Positions 26,877 through 33,189 of a stretch of DNA of 43,295 bases are shown here, piece after piece; the stretch's first letter is position 1; each line of letters opens with the position of its first letter. Source of the stretch: Phycisphaerales bacterium. Its GTDB lineage: Bacteria > Planctomycetota > Phycisphaerae > Phycisphaerales > SM1A02. The stretch covers positions 1 to 43,295 of the forward strand of contig JABDLI010000236.1 in NCBI GenBank assembly GCA_013003065.1, read 5' to 3'. The notes beneath the pieces were generated by a model, which saw nothing but the letters and a program-made list of their open reading frames with translations, was not told where the DNA came from and searched no databases. Made by a program: the position numbers and the translations under genes.

Positions 26877-27973
26877 GTGACCACCTCGCGGAGGTCGGCG
26901 GGAATCGCGGCCTGGTCGTCGGCCCCGGTCCGCGGATGTCGCTCGTCGAAGTAATAGAAGAATCGAGGGAGCGTGCCGACCTCTTCCTTGAGGACGAACA
27001 CACGACTGTTCTTGAGGATCTGCGAGACATCGCTGTTGGGATCGAGGACGTTGCCGAATTTTCGGGCGCCCGTCGGACAGGCCTCGAGACACGCGGGCAT
27101 CCGGCCGACCCGCGTGCGGTGCAGACAGAACGTGCATTTCTCCATGACGCCCTTCGTCCTCGGGCGGTTGGAGAGATAGCCCATGTCCGGGTTGATCTCC
27201 TGCGAGGGAATCTCCGGCTGCGTGAAGTTGAATCGACGCGCCCAGTACGGGCAGGCGGCCTCGCAGTAACGGCAGCCGATGCACCAGTCGTAGTCCACGA
27301 CCGTGATGCCGTCAGGCTCCTGCCACGTCGCCTCGACGGGGCACACCTTCGTGCACGGCGGGCTGCTGCACTGGTGACACTGCACCGGCAGATAGAAGTG
27401 CCCTTCCTTCGGGACGGTCGCGTCGTCGTAGTGGTGATCGCCCTCTTCGAGATTGAAGGTGCCGTTCGGCATCTCGATCACGCGGATGTACTGCATCTCC
27501 GGGCTGCGGCTCTGGTTGTTCTCCGCCACGCAGGCGTGCACGCAGCGTCGGTTGCCGTTGCATCGGCTGAGGTTCAGCGCGTAGACGAACTCCACGCCGT
27601 CGAGCGGCGGCGGATCCGCGATCGTGGCGTCGACGCCGTGCTGCGTCCGCACCCGCTCGCGGATCCGCGCGAACACCGCCTCTTTGTCCTCCGGCGTCAT
27701 TTCCTTGTAGTGCTTCTGGAAGAAGCCGGCGAACGTGTCGTCGGTCTCGCGATCGATCTCACGCAGCGGGCTGAGGGCGGCACCGAACGCGGCGAGTCCG
27801 CCGGTGACGGCGGTCGCCGTGCGGAGGAAGCTCCTCCGGGCGACACCCCGACGCGGGGCCGCCGGCCCGGGCGTGGGGCGGCCGCAACCGCAGGTGTCGG
27901 TGGACGCGTCGTCGCCACCGCCGCAGCATCCGGCACTGGTCTCCGACGTCGTATCGAGGATCGGGAGCCGCAT
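26873..27973 (-). CDS. Tat-exported four-cluster [Fe-S] protein (NrfC/TtrB-like)
   Basis: A 366-residue electron-transfer protein. After an N-terminal segment of about 45 residues holding Cys16, 17, 28 and 30, there is a twin-arginine motif RRSFLR (46-51) and hydrophobic stretch. Four cysteine groups follow: C138..C144..C148, CHQCSSPPCTKVCP (199-212), CIGCRYCEAACP (231-242) and CTFCLHRTRVGRMPACLEACP split around 280-300. The first group lacks its second cysteine (Asn141 stands there), so one cluster may be [3Fe-4S] or incomplete. This layout is that of the Fe-S subunit that partners NrfD-type membrane proteins. The ATG at 27973 shares a base with the stop of the tetraheme gene (TGATG), and GGAGGAG lies upstream. 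It is placed between the tetraheme cytochrome and NrfD in the operon. Confidence 0.92.
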   Translation of the reverse strand: MRLPILDTTSETSAGCCGGGDDASTDTCGCGRPTPGPAAPRRGVARRSFLRTATAVTGGLAAFGAALSPLREIDRETDDTFAGFFQKHYKEMTPEDKEAVFARIRERVRTQHGVDATIADPPPLDGVEFVYALNLSRCNGNRRCVHACVAENNQSRSPEMQYIRVIEMPNGTFNLEEGDHHYDDATVPKEGHFYLPVQCHQCSSPPCTKVCPVEATWQEPDGITVVDYDWCIGCRYCEAACPYWARRFNFTQPEIPSQEINPDMGYLSNRPRTKGVMEKCTFCLHRTRVGRMPACLEACPTGARKFGNVLDPNSDVSQILKNSRVFVLKEEVGTLPRFFYYFDERHPRTGADDQAAIPADLREVVT

Positions 27974-28740
27974 CAGTGGTGCTCCTCCCCGGAGTGATCC
28001 GCGGGCGACGCGGGCTCGTCGAGTCCACTCGACCACCGCCGGAGCGGATTGTGCTTCCCGGCTTCGTGCGTGCCTTCGGACTTCGTGACGCTCATACGCA
28101 GCGTGTTCGGTCCGGCGAGCGCCGTCATGGGGTCGAACGCCGGAGCGTGCGGATCGTGACACTGGGTGCACTCGAGCCGGATCCGCTCACCGCGTGTCTC
28201 GTCCCAGTACCCGAGCGCGCGGCCGTGAATGCCCGCCTGCCAGTCGCGGTAGGTCGTGCCGTGGCACTTGGCGCACAGCAGGGGGGTCTCCGAGAACGGA
28301 ACTCGTTGGCCGCCGGCCAGCACGAGCGTGTCGTGTGATTCCTGGTCGTGGCAATTGAAGCACCGGTCGTTCATCCCGTGCGCCTGCACGATGTTGGCAT
28401 GCTGGTTCAGGCGGAGCGGCGTGTCGGGATTCGACCCGAAGAGCGTGTGGCACTCGCGGCATTTCTTCTCGAACCCGGCGACCATCATCGTCGGGGGATC
28501 CGCCATGGTCTCCCGCATCGGGGCCGTCGCGAGGTCCGCGGGATTCACGGCGACGCGTTCCGAGAACGGGATGCTCGCGGTCTCGGGCCCCAGCACGAAC
28601 CACGCGGCAAGCACGACGAAGAGCGGGCCGATGAGATAGGCCACGAGCGAGTCGGCGGAACCGCGGGAGGGAGGCGGGGAGATTGGGGATCCGGGTCGGG
28701 TCACGACGCCGCGTTTCCTCGAGAAGACCTCGCGGAGCAT
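27973..28740 (-). CDS. Membrane-anchored tetraheme cytochrome c
   Basis: A 255-residue protein with one N-terminal membrane helix (about 31-51) and four CxxCH sites: CRECH (94-98), CFNCH (127-131), CAKCH (156-160) and CTQCH (191-195). The His-rich tail (ADHSGEEHH) and other histidines could provide the remaining axial ligands. It is not a NapC/NrfH protein: the spacing and order of the haem sites differ and there is no typical NapC motif. It may link the NrfD/Fe-S complex to periplasmic partners such as the NapB-like protein or the octaheme cytochrome. The ATG at 28740 has a poor ribosome site; a GTG at 28704 with GAGGAA upstream is an alternative start that would keep the membrane helix. It is the first gene of the leftward operon. 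Confidence 0.9.
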   Translation of the reverse strand: MLREVFSRKRGVVTRPGSPISPPPSRGSADSLVAYLIGPLFVVLAAWFVLGPETASIPFSERVAVNPADLATAPMRETMADPPTMMVAGFEKKCRECHTLFGSNPDTPLRLNQHANIVQAHGMNDRCFNCHDQESHDTLVLAGGQRVPFSETPLLCAKCHGTTYRDWQAGIHGRALGYWDETRGERIRLECTQCHDPHAPAFDPMTALAGPNTLRMSVTKSEGTHEAGKHNPLRRWSSGLDEPASPADHSGEEHH

Positions 28741-29012
28741 ACTCGATCAGAACGTGAACTGCCCCTGTGGGCAACATCGGACACCAGCGGTCCAGAGCGC
28801 GGCTCGCGCCGGGTCCCGCCCTGAATGCGCCGGCACATCAGAGGCGTCGATCGTCTCCGAAGGGAACGGTCGCGACACGCGAAAAACGGTTGACTCATCC
28901 GGTGTCCATGCCGAAAGGTGGTCAGTACGATATCGGCACGCAGCGTACCGAGTCCGTATCGCGTCGATCGCGTTCCCAACGAAACGGGGTGAAATCCCCG
29001 GGACACAAAGTC
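28741..29012. promoter_or_regulatory. Divergent promoter region between the octaheme/NrfD operon and the nap operon
   Basis: These 272 bases separate two respiratory operons. Inverted repeats visible are TGCCGA (28909-28914) with TCGGCA (28933-28938), an 8-base palindrome CGATATCG (28928-28935), and a 5-bp hairpin CGGGG/CCCCG (28985-29000) just before napD. TTGACT at 28890-28895 could be a -35 element, but no matching -10 is found. No Fnr-like (TTGAT-N4-ATCAA) or NarL-like site is obvious. Upstream ATGs here are in frame with napD but do not encode a NapD-like extension. Confidence 0.55.
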
Positions 29013-29309
29013 ATGCCCGTGAGTGGACTGGTGATCGTGCTGGCCGACTCGAACACCGACGTTCTTGCGGCGATCCGGGCCGACCCGTGTTGCGAGATCG
29101 GGGAGGGCCCCGTCCACGGGCGGCTTCCCGTCGTGCTCGAGACAAAATCTGTCGCGGAAGATCGCGCGAAAGTACGATGGCTCGAAGGACTGCCCGGTGT
29201 CGCGCTGGTTGAAGTCGCCTACCACGACTTCAGCGATACGACCGTCGATCGTCAACCCGACGAGGGCGGCGGCGGGACACGCGAAGACTCTGAAGGAGCG
29301 AGACGATGA
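29013..29309 (+). CDS. napD: NapD, chaperone for the periplasmic nitrate reductase
   Basis: A 98-residue protein with the NapD pattern: MPVSGLVIVLADSNTDVLAAIRADP at the N-terminus, then CEIGEGPVHGRLPVVLETKS and a PGVALVEVAYHDF block near residues 65-77. NapD binds the Tat signal of NapA and helps insert the molybdenum cofactor before export. The start is placed at ATG 29013, as the conserved part begins there; the frame is open further upstream without NapD-like content. The ribosome site is weak (GGGA about ten bases upstream). The stop overlaps the napA start by four bases (ATGA), so the chaperone is translated with its client. The C-terminal 20 residues are a charged tail (DEGGGGTREDSEGARR). 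Confidence 0.88.
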   Translation: MPVSGLVIVLADSNTDVLAAIRADPCCEIGEGPVHGRLPVVLETKSVAEDRAKVRWLEGLPGVALVEVAYHDFSDTTVDRQPDEGGGGTREDSEGARR

Positions 29310-31705
29310 CGGTGGATCGCAGGAGCTTCATCAAGACCGCGGCGATGAGCGCCGCCACGACGGCGGCGTTCGGCTCGAGCCGCGAGAGTCGCGCCGTGCC
29401 CCTTCCGGTGCTCGAGCCGAACGCGACGCTCACGTGGAACAAGGCACCCTGCCGCTTCTGCGGTACGGGGTGTCACGTGCTCGTCGGCGTCGAAAACGAC
29501 AAGGTCGTCGCCATCCAGGGCGACCTGAAGGCCGACGTCAACAAGGGCCTGCTGTGCGTGAAGGGCTACCACGTCGGATCGATCCTCTACGGTCCGGATC
29601 GCCTCACCCAACCGCTCGCACGCAAGGACGGCAAGCTCGTCCCCATCTCCTGGGATGAGGCGATCGACATCGTCGCCCGCCGCATCAACCGCAATCCCGC
29701 CGGGTTCGCCTACTACGGCAGCGGGCAATGGACCATCCCCGAGGGCTACGCCGCAAACAAGTTCACCAAGGGCGGACTCGGGAACAACCACATCGACCCC
29801 AACGCGCGGCTCTGCATGGCCTCCGCCGTCACGGGCTTCCTCGCAACCTACGGCGTCGATGAGCCGGCGGGCTGCTACGACGATCTCGACGCGTGCAACG
29901 TCCTGATCTGCTGGGGAAACAACCCGGCCGAGATGCACCCCGTGCTCTTCTCGCGTGTCCTCGACCGCAAGACACGTGGTGAGAAGGTGACCATCATCGA
30001 CATGGAGACCCGGCGTACGCGAACGAGCGACCTCGCGGATCACCACATCCTGTTCAAGCCTCAGAGCGATCTCGCCATCGCCAACGGCATTGCGCGTCTG
30101 CTGATCAAGAACGGCACCTACGACAAGGCGTTCGTCGAGCGGCACTGCAGCTTCCGGAAGGACTCCGATCCGCCCGCACTCTTCGGCGCACCGTCGACGT
30201 TCGAGGAGTACGCGCGTTTGCTCGAGCCGTACACGCCGGAGTACGTCGAGGCCATCTCCGGCGTCAAGGCCGACGACCTCCGCATGCTGGCCGATCTCTT
30301 CGGACGCCGCGATACGCGTATCACGAGCCTCTGGTGCATGGGCATGAACCAGCACACGCGGGGCACGGCGATCAATACGCTCGTGCACGGCATCCATCTC
30401 CTGAGCGGGCACTTCGGACGTCCCGGGGATGCCCCGACGAGCCTGACCGGTCAGCCGTCGGCTTGCGGCACGGCCCGCGAGGCCGGCACGCTCGCACACC
30501 TGTTGCCCGGGGGTCGCCTCGTTGCGAATGAAGCGCACCGGAAGCACGCCGAGGAGTACTGGAACCTGCCCGAGGGTCGCATCAACCCCAAGCCGGGCAA
30601 GCACACCGTCGCGATGTGGGAGAGCTTCTGTCAGCCCGACGGCGAGATCGACACGATCTGGGTGCAGGTGACGAACCCCGGCCAGACCCTGCCCAACCTC
30701 GGCAAGCTCTTCGATCCCAAGGCCGGTCTCGACGACAAGTTCCTGATCGTCTCCGAGGTCTATCCGACCGCGACGACGCGTCTGGCCGACCTCGTGCTGC
30801 CGTCCGCGATGTGGGTGGAGAAGAACGGCATCTTCGGCAACTCCGAGCGGCGGACCCAGCAGTGGTTCAAGATGGTCGAGCCGCCGGGAGAGGCCCGCGA
30901 CGACTGCTGGCAGACGATCGCCGTCGCCCACCGTCTCATGGAGCTCGGGCACGAGGGCATGAAGGACAAGGACGGGCGTTTCCTCTTCGGGGTGCGCGAC
31001 GAGACCGGGGCGGAGGTTCCCGTCTGGGACTGGGCGCACTACTACGACGTCAACGTGGATCGTCATCTGTACGAAGAGTACCGCCCGTTCAGCCGGCTCA
31101 AGCACAAGGACCTTGCGCCGTACGATGTGCTCGTCGAGCACCGCGGTCTGCGTTGGCCGGTGGTCGAGCAGGCGGACGGCACGTGGCGTGAGACGCGTTT
31201 CCGGTTCTCCGAATTCGACGATCCCTACGTCACCGAGGGCGCCGAGTTCCAGTTCTATCACTCGACCACGAAGGACGACCGGGCCCAGATCTGGTTCCGG
31301 CCGTACGATGAACCGCCCGAGATGCCCGACGCCGAGTATCCGCTCTGGCTGTCCACCGGCCGCGTCCTCGAGCATTGGCACACCGGCACGATGACCCGAC
31401 GCGTGCCGCAGCTCGACCGCGCGATGCCCGGCGCGTACGTCGAGATGAACCGTGTCGATGCGAGGCGGCTGGGAATCCGGAGCGGCGAGAAGGTCGTTTT
31501 GGAGACGAAACGCGGCGGCATCGAGCTGCCCGCGTGGATCGGCGGACGCGGCGAGCCGCCGGAGGGCACCGTGTTCGTGCCGTTCTTCGACGAAACGCTG
31601 CTCATCAACGATCTCACCCTCGACGCGCACGATCCCTTCTCGAAACAGCCTGACTACAAGAAGTGTGCAGTGCGGGTCCGCAAGGCCTCGGCGGAGGGAG
31701 CCTGA
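29306..31705 (+). CDS. napA: Periplasmic nitrate reductase catalytic subunit
   Basis: A 799-residue molybdenum bis-MGD enzyme that reduces nitrate to nitrite in the periplasm. It opens with a Tat signal (DRRSFIKTAA, residues 4-13). The [4Fe-4S] cluster cysteines are Cys49, 52 and 56 in CRFCGTGCHVLVG plus Cys84 in KGLLCVKGYH. The probable Mo ligand is Cys170 in PNARLCMASAV. Further family blocks are WGNNPAEMHPVL, MGMNQHTRGT, GHFGRPGDAPTSLTGQPSACG and, near the end, LSTGRVLEHWHTGTMTRRVP. The length fits NapA. It is coupled to napD by ATGA and to the NapB-like gene by TGATG. No napC follows, so the electron source must differ from the standard NapC route. Confidence 0.97.
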   Translation: MTVDRRSFIKTAAMSAATTAAFGSSRESRAVPLPVLEPNATLTWNKAPCRFCGTGCHVLVGVENDKVVAIQGDLKADVNKGLLCVKGYHVGSILYGPDRLTQPLARKDGKLVPISWDEAIDIVARRINRNPAGFAYYGSGQWTIPEGYAANKFTKGGLGNNHIDPNARLCMASAVTGFLATYGVDEPAGCYDDLDACNVLICWGNNPAEMHPVLFSRVLDRKTRGEKVTIIDMETRRTRTSDLADHHILFKPQSDLAIANGIARLLIKNGTYDKAFVERHCSFRKDSDPPALFGAPSTFEEYARLLEPYTPEYVEAISGVKADDLRMLADLFGRRDTRITSLWCMGMNQHTRGTAINTLVHGIHLLSGHFGRPGDAPTSLTGQPSACGTAREAGTLAHLLPGGRLVANEAHRKHAEEYWNLPEGRINPKPGKHTVAMWESFCQPDGEIDTIWVQVTNPGQTLPNLGKLFDPKAGLDDKFLIVSEVYPTATTRLADLVLPSAMWVEKNGIFGNSERRTQQWFKMVEPPGEARDDCWQTIAVAHRLMELGHEGMKDKDGRFLFGVRDETGAEVPVWDWAHYYDVNVDRHLYEEYRPFSRLKHKDLAPYDVLVEHRGLRWPVVEQADGTWRETRFRFSEFDDPYVTEGAEFQFYHSTTKDDRAQIWFRPYDEPPEMPDAEYPLWLSTGRVLEHWHTGTMTRRVPQLDRAMPGAYVEMNRVDARRLGIRSGEKVVLETKRGGIELPAWIGGRGEPPEGTVFVPFFDETLLINDLTLDAHDPFSKQPDYKKCAVRVRKASAEGA

Positions 31706-32460
31706 TGAAAACGCTGCGTCCGATGATGCTCGTCGCGTCGGTCGGCGCGCTCGCGCTCGCAGTGGCGACCGGCGCGCGGCCGGGAACACCGCCGACGACG
31801 GAGACCACTCCCGCCGGAACCGCCGCCCCCACGACCGACGACGATCGCTCCGCCGCGCGGCGTCTGTCGAGCCCGCAGGCCGCGTTCACCGTGCCCCGGC
31901 AGTGGAAGCCCACCCCGCCGGATCCCCCGGCCGCCCGCGATGCATCGCTCGAGCAGCGTGCGTCGCGTCGCGCGTACCTCGGCGCGCCACCGGTGATGCC
32001 CCACTCGCGGAACTACGCGAAGTCCATGAGCTGTCTCGATTGCCACGCGGAGGGCATCCGGATCGGCACCAAGTACGGACCGAAGATGAGCCATCCGGTC
32101 CTGGCGAGTTGTCAGCAGTGCCATGTCGAGGGCAAGAATCTCGACTTCCCGCCCCGCCCCGACGCGCCGGACGCCGTCTTCACCGGTCCGCGGGAGCCGC
32201 AGGGCGGCGCGAGGGCGTGGCCGGGAGCGCCGCCGGTCGTCCCGCACAACCTGCTGATGCGAACCGATTGCCTGAGCTGCCACGGAGTCAACGGATACCC
32301 CGGTCTCCGGACCTCGCATCCCGACCGACTCAACTGTGTGCAGTGCCACGGCGTCGCGGCCACGCTCGACCAGACGTCGCCGTTCTTCACCGGCAACGCG
32401 TCCGGAGTCATTCCGGTGAGCGTCCCGGTCGAAGCGTCGTCGGATGCGGTTGCGCGATGA
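31705..32460 (+). CDS. Tetraheme NapB-like cytochrome: two NapB units in tandem
   Basis: A 251-residue exported protein: signal peptide (about 1-24), a low-complexity Pro/Thr linker, then two repeats. Repeat A (about 91-140) reads GAPPVMPH, CLDCH (110-114), SHP and CQQCH (136-140); repeat B (about 172-215) reads GAPPVVPH, CLSCH (189-193), SHP and CVQCH (211-215). Each has the order of NapB, where APPxIPH is followed by CLxCH, a His and CLQCH. NapB normally has two haems; this protein has four. It is the likely electron donor to NapA and its gene overlaps both neighbours (TGATG and ATGA). The duplicated form might replace NapC or connect to the tetraheme/NrfD system. NapB assignment rests on motif order only. 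Confidence 0.85.
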   Translation: MKTLRPMMLVASVGALALAVATGARPGTPPTTETTPAGTAAPTTDDDRSAARRLSSPQAAFTVPRQWKPTPPDPPAARDASLEQRASRRAYLGAPPVMPHSRNYAKSMSCLDCHAEGIRIGTKYGPKMSHPVLASCQQCHVEGKNLDFPPRPDAPDAVFTGPREPQGGARAWPGAPPVVPHNLLMRTDCLSCHGVNGYPGLRTSHPDRLNCVQCHGVAATLDQTSPFFTGNASGVIPVSVPVEASSDAVAR

Positions 32461-33161
32461 ACGACGGGCCAGGGCGTCAGGAGTCGCCGATCTCGCGTCG
32501 CCAGATGCTGCTCGGCCGGCTGCGGAGTCGAGGACCCGACGCGATCCCCGACGCGACCCCCGATGCGTCGTCGCTCACACCGACTCGAGACACCCAGCCG
32601 CTCTGCCACCGGCCGCCGGGGGCCGTCGATGAAGCCCGCTTCGTCGCCGAGTGCACGCGTTGCGGGGACTGCATCGACGCGTGCCCGGTCGACGCGATTC
32701 GACTCGCCGATGACCGCGCCGGCCCCGCCGCCGGGACACCGGTGATCGAGCCGATGGTCAGCGCCTGCGTGATGTGCGACGACCTTCCGTGCATCGCATC
32801 GTGCGAGCCGGGGGTCCTGTCGCCCACCGCGCCGGTGAAGATGGGCACCGCCTCCATCCGGGCGCCGTACTGCCTTGCGCACCAGGGCACGTTCTGCACG
32901 GTGTGCGTCGAGCGTTGTCCGGTCGACGGCGCGTTGCAGCTCGTCGACAATCGTCCGGTGATCGACGCCGAGACATGCACGGGCTGCGGCGTGTGCCAGT
33001 ACGTGTGCCCGGCTCCCTACAACGCGGTGCTCATCCTCCCGCGGACGGATCGGCTCGGTTCGGCGGGCGATCCGGATCCCGAATCGCCTCCCCCCGCGGG
33101 ATTCGACTGGCGGGACGCCTACTTCGGCGGCCGCAGTCTGCGACCGGAGGATCGTCCCTGA
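32457..33161 (+). CDS. NapF/NapG-like ferredoxin with four [4Fe-4S] clusters
   Basis: A 234-residue protein with four cysteine groups: CTRCGDCIDACP (66-77), CVMCDDLPCIASC (104-116), CLAH...CTVCVERCP (139-155) and CTGCGVCQYVCP (174-185). Similar spacing occurs in NapF (cytoplasmic maturation factor of NapA) and in NapG/MauM (periplasmic, electron transfer). The N-terminus has SRRQMLLGRLR at residues 13-23, close to the NapF pattern and without a clear hydrophobic Tat core, so a cytoplasmic NapF-like role is slightly favoured. The ATG overlaps the upstream stop (ATGA). It is the last gene of the nap operon and is followed within 30 bases by the convergent autotransporter stop. Confidence 0.85.
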   Translation: MNDGPGRQESPISRRQMLLGRLRSRGPDAIPDATPDASSLTPTRDTQPLCHRPPGAVDEARFVAECTRCGDCIDACPVDAIRLADDRAGPAAGTPVIEPMVSACVMCDDLPCIASCEPGVLSPTAPVKMGTASIRAPYCLAHQGTFCTVCVERCPVDGALQLVDNRPVIDAETCTGCGVCQYVCPAPYNAVLILPRTDRLGSAGDPDPESPPPAGFDWRDAYFGGRSLRPEDRP

Positions 33162-33189
33162 CGACGCGGGTCGGCGCGGTTCCCGGCTC

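Noticed and set aside
27973-28740. NapC/NrfH quinol dehydrogenase
   Set aside because: Although membrane-anchored with four haems, it lacks the NapC/NrfH spacing and motif, and an NrfD subunit is present for quinone contact.
28890-28931. A sigma-70 type promoter from TTGACT and TACGAT
   Set aside because: The spacing is 30 bases, too long for a functional -35/-10 pair.
29252-31789. An 845-codon open frame on the minus strand across napA
   Set aside because: The plus strand encodes an unmistakable NapA with all cofactor motifs; the antisense frame has no known features.
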